A DNA stretch of 64,000 nt from Hymenoscyphus infarciens. Taxonomy: Eukaryota; Ascomycota; Leotiomycetes; Helotiales; Helotiaceae. Under the pieces are notes generated by a model, which saw only the letters and a list, made by a program, of their open reading frames with translations, ran no database searches and had not been told where the DNA came from. How positions within the stretch are numbered: position 1 is the stretch's first letter; each line of letters opens with the position of its first letter. The stretch spans positions 1-64,000 of the forward strand of contig LLCB01000054.1 of NCBI GenBank assembly GCA_001414345.1, read 5' to 3'. The position numbers were made by a program, and so were the translations under genes. This document shows, piece after piece, positions 36,311 to 47,156 of this stretch.

Positions 36311-38592
36311 CTAGGAGCTCTGTTTAACACTTCCACTCCCAGCCATATTCACACTACCACCCACGCCAGCCCCAAAACCTGTGGCATTCCCGCCCGTGCC
36401 CACACCTCCGCCCAAATTCACACTCCCACCAACACCTAGATCCACACTCGTTCCATCACCCAGGCCGGTAAACCTCGAAGGCACTCCCCTCGCAGCCTCG
36501 TTCCCCCGTCCCACATAAGCACCAACAAGTTTACTCCATTTAAACTCATTCTTCTTCAGACTCTGAATGCGATCATAAGAAAGCTTATCATGATACGGTA
36601 GGCCTGTGATGGGATCCCGGTATTTGGCTAGTCGGGAGGTGATGGCGCAGACTTCTGGTTTCTTCTTCGCTGTAGTGATGTTAGTATATGTATGCATGAG
36701 GAGAAGTTTGGAGTAGGAATGGGGACATTGTGCAAAATTATCTGGGAAAATTAAAGTGATTATTCTAAAAGGTTTGGACAATGAAGTTAAATGTTCTAAA
36801 CCTTCTCGGACAATATCCTTTGAATATTCTAGCCATTTCGTACAATGGTTACGGAAGTGGGTGGCCAAGAAAAAATGGCTAGTTGTCTAACGGGTCATTG
36901 AGAGAGGAGAAAATAGGAATACATACGAGGCATCTTCTCAAAAGTCCGATCAAACAGAATCTGGCACTGAATATTCTTCTCCTTGACAGCCGTCTCATCA
37001 AAGTTATTAAGAATTATATATTCAATAGCCGTATTCATAACCACAGGAGGTGGCGGGGTAACATTTTGGGGAGGTGGGGGTGGCGCGGGGAGTGCTTGTG
37101 CGTGGAATTGACCTGGATAAGGACTTTGATGTTGTGGGGACATGAAATTGTATCCAAATCCAGGGAGTGGAGTTGAACCATCGAAATGCGGTTGTATTGG
37201 GGGTCGGAATTGGAGATGTGCTTGTAGGTGGTGTTGTGAGAATGGATTTGGTGGTGGAGGTATTGGTCCATGCATTGGGGGAGGTGCAAGAACTGAGGAT
37301 GGTCGATGGATACCGTATTCTGGGGGTGGTGGGTATGGACCATGCATTGGAGGAGGAGCGAGGACTGAAGATACTCGAGGTGGTTCAGGGGTTGGTTCTT
37401 TTGGAGGGGTAGGCTGCCGAGGTGGTGCGAGAATTGGTGATGTATATCGAGGTGGTTCAACTGGTGTATTTGAGAGATCTGGTATTGGTATTGGTGTTGG
37501 TGCTGATGATAATTGAGGATCAATCATATCCTTTGAAACCAGTGTCTGAACAACTGGTGGAGGGGTTGCTGTGGCAGGTCCTTGCGAGTCCGCTATTGAT
37601 GGAGGCTTTGTAACAACAATTGCCGAATTGGTGGAATCCTCCATCTCAGCAGCCTTTCTTTTCCTGGTCGCTTTCTCTTTTACTTCCTTGTCCACAATCG
37701 AAGTCTGGCCGACCCTTTTCAATTTGTCTCCAACCCATTCCGCCATCCCACTCCACCATGTAATAACAGGTCCCTCTAATGTTCGATTTTGTAACGCCGC
37801 CAGCCTCAATCTCTGTTCCTCTTCTCTCTGCTGCTCCATCTCCTCCCATCGATTCAAACTCTTCGCATTACTCTTTTCCACTTTGGCAGCTTCCCTTAAT
37901 CGATCCTCTTGTGTCATGGGTGGTTTCTTCGCAGCTTCCTTCTTCGCAGCCGCCCGTTCCATACTCTCCAACTGCTTCTGTCTCTTGATCTCCCTCTCAA
38001 CCATCTGCTGGTGCAATTGTTCCTTGCTCTGTTTTGTAGTTCCTCGCGCAGATGCTCGAGTCGGCGCATCTTCCGGCGTGGGAATCCATGAGGCGCGTTC
38101 GGATTTCTTTTTCGGTCGTGGAGCTTGGGTTTGCGCCCGCGATGCTGTTGGATCGATTTTGACCTTTTTCTTGTATATTTTAGGTATTCCATCATTCAGC
38201 TTGCGCTTCTTCCTCTGCTCCGCCTTGGCCTGCTTTTGTAATTCCTTCTCCCCTTCCAAATCATCACCAGCTGCTGGTCCCTGGTCGTCATCGTCGTCCG
38301 AGGAGTCCATCTGCACATCCCCATCATCTGCGCCGTTATCCTCGAATACGCCATCATCTTCTGCCTCTTCAAAGAGCAATTCCAGTTCGTCGTCGGCTTC
38401 TTGCTGTATGAGGGTATTTAGTCGATTGCCGGCCGTCGAACGCTTCGCCCTTGACGTCGCCAGCCATTCTATTTCCGGCTCCGGGGCGGCCTCTTGCTCC
38501 TCCTCGCTGTCACTGCCAATTCCGGATCGCGATGAGGTATCTTCTTCATCCAGTTCGGATCGCATGGGCGTTTGCTCATTTTCGCTGGCCAT
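36311..38592 (-). CDS. YL1/Vps72-like subunit of the SWR1 chromatin remodeller
   Basis: Two exons on the minus strand (38592-36927, then 36669-36311) around a 257-nt intron 36926-36670 with GTATGT donor and ACTAAC...CTACAG acceptor give 674 aa. The N-terminus has the YL1 signature EWLATSRAKRSTAGNRL followed by an acidic DELELLFEEAEDD tract (residues about 40-80), which in this family binds H2A.Z-H2B. A Lys-rich coiled region and Pro-rich repeats (SSVLAPPPMHGP occurs twice) fill the middle. The YL1 C-terminal domain (PEVCAITSRLAKYRDP, then TGLPY; about residues 557-593) is encoded by exon 2, which confirms the intron. In the family this protein helps deposit H2A.Z at promoters. The last 60 or so residues are a Gly/Val/Ser-rich tail not usual for YL1. 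The intron is long for this window; a small extra exon inside it cannot be excluded. Confidence 0.85.
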
Positions 38593-41500
38593 GTTGTCGT
38601 CATGCGGGCCGACGTTTCAAGCCAAACTGCGGTCTTAAATAGAGGTCGGCCAGCTAGTAGTGACACATGGTGGAGTCGTTAGTTCAAAATGGCGTAGATA
38701 CCAGCTAGAGTTAAGACGGGGTGGAGGTAATCATGAAAAGGATAAATGTTAACGCGGACCAGACTGCGAAAGATGGGGCTGAAAGCGGCATTGGCATCCA
38801 CCTCTCTCATTATTCCAACTCTCTAGGTTAATCAAGATCAATAACCTAATTACTTGGGACAATTTGAAATATTCACCCATTTGATTTAGAACAATAAAGC
38901 TCGATTGTATCAGAAAGTTGGAACAAGAAGAGCTTTAAAGGCAGGCTCGAGTCTAAAGTGTTTTTTGCCGCTTTTACTGTCCATATGAGTATTGATTTGA
39001 AAAATATTTCCATACCACGGTTTTAAGTCTTAGAAATTGAATAAAGAGTTTATTAAGACAAAAAACGGACTTTTCTTTCAATTTTCCTTTACTGATTTTT
39101 GGATTGGCATTGGATTTTAAGCTCAAGCCCCCGTGACCTAAGTTTGGGTCGAGTTTAAGCACGTGATCTACCCCCTTTTCAGATTCGGTTTAATTTTTGT
39201 TCTCAAAGGTTGCCCTGGAAAGGTCAGTTCATCTCAGCCTGTGACCTTTTCTCCCAGGTCTAACCCTATGGCAAATCTTTATATAAACCCCAAGATCGGG
39301 TCCCTGAAGGATCACTGCCCTGTAGAGTTGGAATTCTGTAACATGCTCGCTCGGTATCTCGTTCTCACAAACACTTGGCTATTCGGTACCGGCAAGGAAA
39401 CCGGACCACTTGCTTCGAGAAGCCCAGCGTAATCCACCGAACAATAAGTGTAACTCAGCAACAGAGGAAGGTTGAGCCGTTATTCGGATAATTCCGGTGA
39501 CGTTTTCAGCTCCATTTTGGATGTGGAATGATGCTGCAATATGTATACTTTTATCCTCGAGTGGACGTGTGAATTATACGTTGCGAATCCGGAGTGTTAG
39601 TAGGTTTTCCTAAATCATTCGATGATTAAATTTTGATGGTTTTCATCTGTCTCTACCGATAAATTTCCCTTGAAGTTAAACAATATCAGATTTCGAATGC
39701 TATTTGGATGAGCGCTGCCTTCTTTCGTTTATAACTGCCCCAGGGCAAGGGCTCGTGGTGGACGTGGAAGCTCAGCTAGACGCTAATGTTTCAGCGTGGA
39801 GAATCATGGATGTCGCATCAATCTAGGGCGAAGACGAGGGAGGGATGGCCCAGATGCACAGCATCACCCTTATGTCCTCCATGTCTAGGCGGGGATCCCA
39901 ACGATTTTTGGAGAGCCTTGGGGGAGACGGCTATGCATTAGCCGGAACATTTCGATACGTCTCCTTTCCATTTTTGGCGATTTGATATTGCTGCGGTTGA
40001 TCGAATATCAAAGAGACACGAGGAAACAATGGATTGACATGATGTCCACGTCAGATATGGCAATGGAATCAATGCGGAAGCCCCAGAAACTTGCCCAGCA
40101 AAATGGTGCAGCACAGTCCAGCACCCGTGACCCAAATCTATCTGAATCATTCTCCGTAAGATGACACAGCCCGGCGTGGAACGTGAACATGTTTTTGTCC
40201 TCTCCCTTTTGTCGCTTCGTTGAATTCTAGAATGCATGAATTAAGAGGCTGCATTATCGCTGTCAGCTTGACAACTTTGGGATAACGAGAGCTAGTTGCT
40301 CCTATACCCGTACCCGAGAAGTATAGTTCGTCTGGATCTGCGAAACAGGAAGAATGTACCGGTATACAGTATCAAATGTAAAATCGATGAGAAAGATGTT
40401 GATGAATGCGGTGTCCGGATAGAATTCTTCGGCTCCCGCGTGGGTTATATCCCATGTTGTAGATCTACCAAATCTATTTTTGATACTGGTATAAAGTTCC
40501 GCCTCTCAAATCCGACGTAAAGAGCGAGGGTCGTCCGAAGCTCAACCCGTCAAAACGATGACAGATTGATTTGCAACATGGAAGTGCTGCGTGAGGTGTG
40601 TGGTGCAGAGGTTCGCGCTCAACTCCAGGAAAAGGCCCATTGATGGGCAACTTTGCCAGCCCAGCCTCAAGTCAACCCACAGTGATATGCAGGTATATTT
40701 ATTTTCAGAAATCTGCCATCCTGCGCGTTTACTCCTTCGCGGTAAGCTCCATCCAGCTGGTCTCTCGGGAGGCTCTCCCTCCCCACTTGGAGGACCACCT
40801 TAGACCTCGAGGATTCGTGAGCAGGCCCCGCCCCGCACCCCCCGATTTGATGCTATCCATAGCCATGAGCCCTAAACCCGCAGTATCATGTCATCCATCT
40901 AACGAAGACGAAAAGTTGGAAGCATGAAAAGCATGAAAAGCAAGGGTAGCCACCTGGGGAGTTCGGGTTAATGCAGGTGCGGCGGTGCGGTTGGAACTAA
41001 AAGAGAGGTTATAAATACATTTGTCCATGAATAAGGAGTAGTCGAGGATGGTGCTTTGAGTTGGAAGGCGAAGAATGTATGCCGATGTGAGGAATTGAGT
41101 TGAGGCTTGCGAAGTCGTGGAAAATGAAGTGTACCGAGTACAGCGAGATGTCGAAGAAAAGGTACTTGGAGATTGAGTGCTGTATGTTGTGGCCATTTGG
41201 TTTCGTGTAAAAATCAAGTCGTCTAAGATCTAGGGATAGCGTTTCTCAAATAGAGGGTGGTCTACAGTTAGGATTCAACGTTTAGGCCACCTTCAATTGA
41301 TCCTGAATCCTCTAGATAGGAGATCTTCAAGAGGCTGTCTATCCTCATCCCTCGTACCGGTACCCTATTGTACACCCTACGGATGGTGGCAGGTTAATGG
41401 TGCCATAATTGGGCTGTCTTTCGGTAACCAGAAAGTGTTGACTAGCAGACCTAAGCGCAAGTTGATGAAGCTAAACGAGGAACTCCCCCGAAACCTAAAC

Positions 41501-41740
41501 AACTAGGTCAGAACACTCCAGACGTTTTTAGCACCCTCTAGTTGACAATTCATCCAAACAAAACAATATACGCCGACTAGTTTAACAATTGCCTACCTAC
41601 TGTACTACTGTACTTCCGTGAATGACTTCCACCAGCACCAGCTCCTCGCAGCGACCCGCGCCCCTGTTCGTTTCAGAGTTGCGTCTGGTCTAGGGGGTCA
41701 GCCCCTACCGCCCCAATTATTCTCACCAGGCTAGCCCCGA
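38593..41740. other. Gene-free intergenic region
   Basis: 3.1 kb of normal-composition DNA between YL1 (minus) and the Pumilio gene (plus). The frames at 39163-39432 and 40891-41217 (minus) are short, with no family features or coding bias, and I do not call them. No tRNA or rRNA structure was recognised. It presumably holds the promoters of the two divergent genes and perhaps a non-coding transcript. Confidence 0.4.
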
Positions 41741-42476
41741 AGTGATCTTCAAACTCAACTCCTCCTCTTCACAATCCTTCTTACAACCCTTCCTCCCCCC
41801 CCCCTTCCCCCTTCACCTCTTCCTGTCTTGCCTCTATCACGACACCGCTTTCAAGTCGGACCTCTTCCTCTCTTTTTCCTTCCCAACCTTTCCTCATCTC
41901 CCACGTCGACCCTCGACTCTTCTTTTGTATTAATGAGGCCTTGTACATTGACCACCTAAGCCGCGTCTTCTGCCCCTTTTGCTCTTGACACCATTTTCCT
42001 GCCTGAGCTTAATCAACGTACAACTCGGTCCATTTTCCACCTCAACGACCGCTGTGCGTCACGGACGACCGATCCCATTCGGCACATCTACCTTCCTTCA
42101 ATCCCCCCCAGAGATTATTCTTCGCGTTGTCATCGATTTGACAGCTGTAGGATCCGGGTTCTCGTTTTTTAATAGAGCAGAATTTCCATCGAAATTTATC
42201 TGTTTCTCGACATTCCCATCACCACAATCCTTCGACGCAAAAGTCCGCATTTGTATACCTTCGAGTTCCGAATCTGCGATTGCCTCACGCCAAACGCAAA
42301 ATCTCGAAGATCAAACTCGAGCTCGTCGTCTTCGCACACAATTTGATTGTCATTCGGTTGATAATCGGTCACTGCGGATATTAGGGTTTGGCGGAACGAT
42401 ACATTCGAAAACATCTTTCTACCATCTTTTCGTGCGAGTTACGAGAAAGCACATATTGGCGGACGAATAATCTATA
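41741..42476 (+). promoter_or_regulatory. Long CT-rich leader with a candidate upstream ORF
   Basis: Directly upstream of the Pumilio ATG lies a C/T-rich stretch (41755-41900) and an open frame of 163 codons, 41979-42470, whose stop TAA lies 6 bp before the main ATG at 42477. If the transcript starts near the CT-rich tract, this upstream frame would have to be bypassed or reinitiated from. It may also simply be intronic leader DNA. The encoded peptide has no family resemblance. Confidence 0.35.
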
Positions 42477-45400
42477 ATGTCATCGGCAAGATCTGACCAT
42501 CTTACTCTGGGCTATCTGCCACAGCCTTCAGCCAGCTTGCCACGTTCAGGCTCATCAACAGCCAACAATTCACCCACCGAAGCCACCAGTGGAAGCGCAT
42601 TGCGATCGCCTTTCGGCGTGCCAGGTGGGTTGAACTCGGCGGGAAAAATGGCTGCAAACACGCGATCGGGGGCTGGTTCTCCTTCGCATGATTTGGGCGC
42701 TTCGTCCCGATTGTTCTCTAAGAGGTATGAACAGCATCAATGGCATCTTGGTTACCCAACTAACACATATTCACAGCCGTGCACGGGAAATTCAAGCGCA
42801 AGAAGGCGTCCCAGTCAACGTCTGGGGACCTCCTACCAGTGGCAACTCCACTCCTCTACGCGAAAACATTCCCGAATCTCCCACCGATGGGTTTCCCGAT
42901 TTTACACAACTCCCAACACCAGAGAGTACCCCACAAGTGACTAGACGTGCTAGAGCAGGCACAGTCCCCTCTCGATTTTCTCCTGGAGGAGCTACAGCCA
43001 ATGGACTTGGTGGTTTGCCATCCATCGTAGCCAAGACGTCTCGCCCGAGTCCATCTCCAAGCCCATTCAAATCTCCGTCTCCAAACTTGGGTGAAATCAC
43101 GGACCCAGGTCTTGCGAGCAATGCTGCTCTTTTGTCCCGTCTGCGGGCTGGCTCCATGCCACAGCGACCACAGTACAGCAATGCTACGTCTCCATTTGGC
43201 CTTTCCGTATTTTCATCCAACTGGGCTTCAGGTCGCGAGCGAACATCTACTTTAGCTAGTATCCAGAGCCAAGGTTCAAACGGACCCAGCTCTCCAGCAC
43301 AATCTTCCTTTTCTCGAGAGGGAGCGGCTGATAACGAGATGAGAACTTTGGATTATCTTGGATTGGCAGACACCCCTCAACCACCTCGCGCACAATTGGT
43401 CAACCCTTTCCTCGCCAACATTGCTGATATCAACAAGAACAGGTTCCGATCATACTCTGTCAATGCAAAGGAAAAATATGCAGAAGATGATGAGGATGAA
43501 TATTCCAGTGGTGCTTTGACTCCTTATGAACAGCAAGCACAACTCCACATGCAGTTGGCCGCAACCAACGCCGCTATCCAGCAACACAATCTTGCAGTCC
43601 AAGCCTTTGCCAATCAAGCTACTGCTAACCGACCAAGGGCAAGAACTGCTGGTGTACTGGAATCCCCTCAATCAAGATTGCTACGAAATTACTATCCAAC
43701 TGCCTCTAGACTTGACAACAGCCTCAACGCGTCCGATATCCACTTGTCTGAAGCACCTGAATACGAGGGTCTCCCAGAGGCTGTTGCCGCTATGACTATT
43801 GGACGATCAAACAGTCGTGGTGATGGACACTTGAATCCGGATGACAACTTGGAAGGACCAACTAGAGCTTTGTGGCTCGGAAGCATCCCATCTTCCACCA
43901 CGGTTTCCACATTGATGGAAATGTTCAAGGCCCATGGATCTATCAGTACTGCTCGTGTATTGACCCACAAAAACTGCGGATTCGTCAACTTTGAGCGTTT
44001 GGAGAGTGCCATTTCAGCAAAGTCTGCCATGAATGGCAAGGAGATCTTCCCAGGTGCAGGCCCAGTTAGAATCAACTTTGCCAAACCACCTTCTCCATCG
44101 GGCACTCCTGGTCATGACGGAGCTTTCCCATCACCCAGCCCTGATCCATTCGCCAAGGGCGAGACTGGTCCTAACCTTGAGGTTGCTGGTACTACACCAG
44201 GTGTCATCTCTCGACCAGGAACCGCTCCATTGACTATGCCAGCCCTTCGTGAGTTGAAGGGTGATATTCTGGACATTGTTGTAGAGTTCGGTGCTACTCC
44301 AGAAGATAAGATTAAGATCACTCACAGCCTGGACCAGGCTATCAAGTACGACAAATTCGAAGCCGAGATCCCACCAATTCCTGAGCCATCTCCAAACCGA
44401 ATCCACGATGCCCCCAAGCTTCGAGACATTCGAAAGAGAATCGATAACCAGAGCTGGTCCCAAGCTGAGATTGAAGGAATTGCCGCTGAAATGCTTCCTG
44501 AGATCGCTGAGCTTTCACCAGATTATCTTGGCAACACTGTTGTCCAGAAACTCTTCGAACATTGCTCTGATGATATGCGGGATGCTATGTTGGGTGAAAT
44601 CGCTCCTCACATATCTGAAATTGGTATCCACAAGAACGGAACATGGGCTGCCCAAAAAATTATTGATGAAATTCTCCCTTAACCCCTCTTATTCAAACGC
44701 ATGCTAATAATTCTATAGGTTGCAAAGACACCAAGACAAATGGGTATGATCGTTTCAAACCTCCAACCATACACGGTTCCATTGTTCCTCGACCAATACG
44801 GAAACTATGTCCTGCAATGCTGCTTGAAGTTTGGGTCTCCTTTCAACGACTTCATCTTCGAAGCCATGTTGAGCCAGATGTTGAAGATCGCAGAAGGAAG
44901 ATACGGTGCCAGAGCTATGCGAGCATGCCTTGAGAGCCACCACTCTACCAAGGAGCAACAGCGAATGCTCGCAGCTACAATCGCTCTTCACAGTGTCCAG
45001 TTGGCAACTAACGCCAACGGTGCTCTTCTTCTTACTTGGTTCCTCGATACCTGCACATTCCCTCAACGCCGAACAGTTCTTGCCCCTCAATTGGTGCCAC
45101 ACTTGGTTCACTTGTGTACCCACAAGGTCGCCTACCTTACTGTTCTCAAGGTCATCAACCAAAAGGCAGAGCCAAGCGCGCGCGATGCCATTTACAAAGC
45201 CTTGTTCTTCTCTCCCAACGACGAGACATTGGAAGCAATTCTTTCGGATCACAATTGCGGCGCTACTTTGATCTTCAAAGTTCTCACTACCCCTTTCTTC
45301 GATGAGAGCATTCGCTCTCAGGTTGTTGAAAATGTCCGAAACGTTCTATTGAGATTGAAGGCCCAACCAGCCCAAGGTTACAAGCGGCTCATGGACGAGG

Positions 45401-46008
45401 TTGGACTTTCCACACGAAATGGTAGCACTGGTCCAAGCCGCGAGCATGGAACAAACAGTCACTCAGTTGAAAGAACCCGCCCAGGTTCGAACCACAGCCA
45501 TGCCAGCGGACACGTACCACCTCAGTACTCCAACCAATTCTACCCAGGCATGCAGCCCCCACAATTCGATGCAAATGGTATGAGTATGCAACGGACCGAT
45601 AGCATGGACTCCAACCTTGCTCCACAATACGGTCTCCAAAATCCAATGTTCAACCCCGCCAATGGTTTCGTTGTCCCTCCTGTCAGTCTTCAACAGTTTC
45701 AACAAAATTATCTAGCTCGCGCCACTCCACCAATGAACAACTTCTACCCACAACAAACAGGATTTTACAACAACGCAAGTCCATCGCCAGATCACTTCCG
45801 CAACCAGGGCTTAAATGGGAGCCCACAGCCACCACAACCAAATGCAATGATTGGACAGAACCCATTCGCACCTCCTCCAGGACTTTTTGGTAACATGCCA
45901 ATGGGTGTTGGGGCTTATGGATATGCGGGTATGGGCGTTCAAGGTGTCGGATATGGCATGCAACAACAAGAACAACCGGTCAATAGCCGACGTGGAAGAG
46001 TGCGTTGA
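42477..46008 (+). CDS. JSN1/PUF2-type RNA-binding protein (RRM + Pumilio repeats)
   Basis: Modelled as three exons, 42477-42724, 42777-44667 and 44719-46008, giving 1142 aa, close to yeast Jsn1. The first intron is GT-AG. The second (51 nt, GCTAAT branch site, CTATAG acceptor) has a GA donor (GAAATT) instead of GT. Without its removal the frame stops at TAA 44680-44682; with it, KIID joins VAKTPRQMG exactly as in the family. Residues 1-440 are low-complexity Ser/Pro/Asn-rich. An RRM lies at about 446-520 (RALWLGSIP as RNP2, NCGFVNFE as RNP1). Puf repeats lie at about 660-930 (YLGNTVVQKL, NGTWAAQKII, YGNYVLQCCL, YGARAMRACL, NGALLLTWFL). A Gln/Asn/Pro-rich tail ends in RRGRVR. Family members bind 3' UTRs of mRNAs for membrane or mitochondrial proteins in the cytoplasm. 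If the GA donor is not spliced, the product lacks most Puf repeats. Confidence 0.85.
44668..44718 (+). other. Candidate GA-AG intron in the Pumilio gene
   Basis: GAAATTCTCCCTTAACC at the start and TAATAATTCTATAG at the end; 51 nt, phase 0. No GT occurs in the stretch where the exon must end. One T to A change at donor position +2 would turn a normal GTAATT-like donor into this. Confidence 0.6.
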
Positions 46009-47156
46009 ACCGTCCAAAACTTCAAAGATGAAGCTAACATCTAGCAGAGATGAAAAGCTCGCTGCATATTGGATTCAAGATAGACGCAGGCTTCGATAAG
46101 TTTGATCCATTTGGTGTATGAATCTCTGTGTTTTATTGGGCAAAAGGAGTTATTTTTGGAGGGATCGTGCGGGTTCATAGCAAGCCATATGAGGATATAT
46201 GTTCGTGCACACGCTTTCTTATTCGATGCATCGATATGATGGATGGTGTTTGATTTTCCATTTTGCGTGCCCACGTTTATCTACAGGAATCGCTTCTTTT
46301 GAGCCCACTTATAGCAGATAGACACTGCAATTAAAAGTTTATTAAATATATGTTTCCTTCTTTTGAGTGGGTGACTGAAGTATCAAGGTCACCAAGGTCT
46401 TGTGAGGGGCAATTATCGCGGCACTTCATGGGAGGTTTCCCTCGTTCATGTGGCTTGTCTCGCCATTTGTGCTACCTCTACGTCCCGTGTATATGAAGCT
46501 CGGGCATCTCGGACTATTCAAATTACCGTTGTAGATAGGAGTTCGGGATTTGGAGTTGTTCTACTGCTTCTTCTCTTCTTTCTTTTTCTTGCAGGAAATG
46601 TTCTCGTCGTTCCGCTTTTTCTTTTAGTCAGTGAGTATGCTGCAGAATGAGTGGACAGGATTCAGCAAGGAGTTCCAGAAGCTGCATAGAAACGAGCAAT
46701 ATGAAATCGACCCAGCTGATGTCGAGCAAGCTGAAGTGTGCAAGGTGATACCGCTGAGCCGGGGGTGTAACAATTTTTATATTATGTTGCCTCTTTTGTG
46801 TACCAAGAACTCGAGGATGATCTATTCATTTCGCCACAGAGTAGGACAGGGAAGCCAAATATTGACTCGATCAGCCACCTCTTTCCAGTTAAAGTCTTCG
46901 ATTCTGTTTCTTTTCTTTTCTTGTTTCTTGCTTGTGTTCTCACGTCATTCCTTCGGTCTCCTACGGCATTTTGCCATCCTCGTTCTTTTTTAAAGTCGCC
47001 TTGTGTGCCAATTCTTCCGTTACTTGTTCATTATTTTGCTTTCTTGATTCTACTTCTTTTTAATTTATCTACTAATTTGCCATCAATCTCTTTATTCAAC
47101 TTATTCTTTTATTAGTAGCTGTCTGCCCCAGCAGTCGATCGTCATCTTTCAACACG
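46009..47156. other. Intergenic region before the MFS gene
   Basis: 3' flank of the Pumilio gene and the T/C-rich upstream region of the transporter (TTCTTTTC-type tracts at 46560-46625 and 46905-47110). No convincing gene; the small open frames are composition artefacts. Confidence 0.4.

Noticed and set aside
36895..38592. 565-aa continuous YL1 frame as the full gene
   Set aside because: It ends by reading into the GTATGT intron and lacks the C-terminal YL1 domain, which is found after the CTACAG acceptor at 36670.
37571..38638. 355-codon plus-strand frame
   Set aside because: It is antisense to exon 1 of YL1, which carries clear family motifs; the Ser-rich product is a shadow of the acidic and Lys-rich coding strand.
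39163..39432. 89-codon plus-strand frame between YL1 and the Pumilio gene
   Set aside because: No family resemblance, no coding bias, no intron signals connecting it to other frames.
44740..46008. Separate second gene starting at ATG 44740
   Set aside because: It begins inside a Puf repeat array that continues in phase from the upstream exon, so it is better explained as the third exon of one gene.
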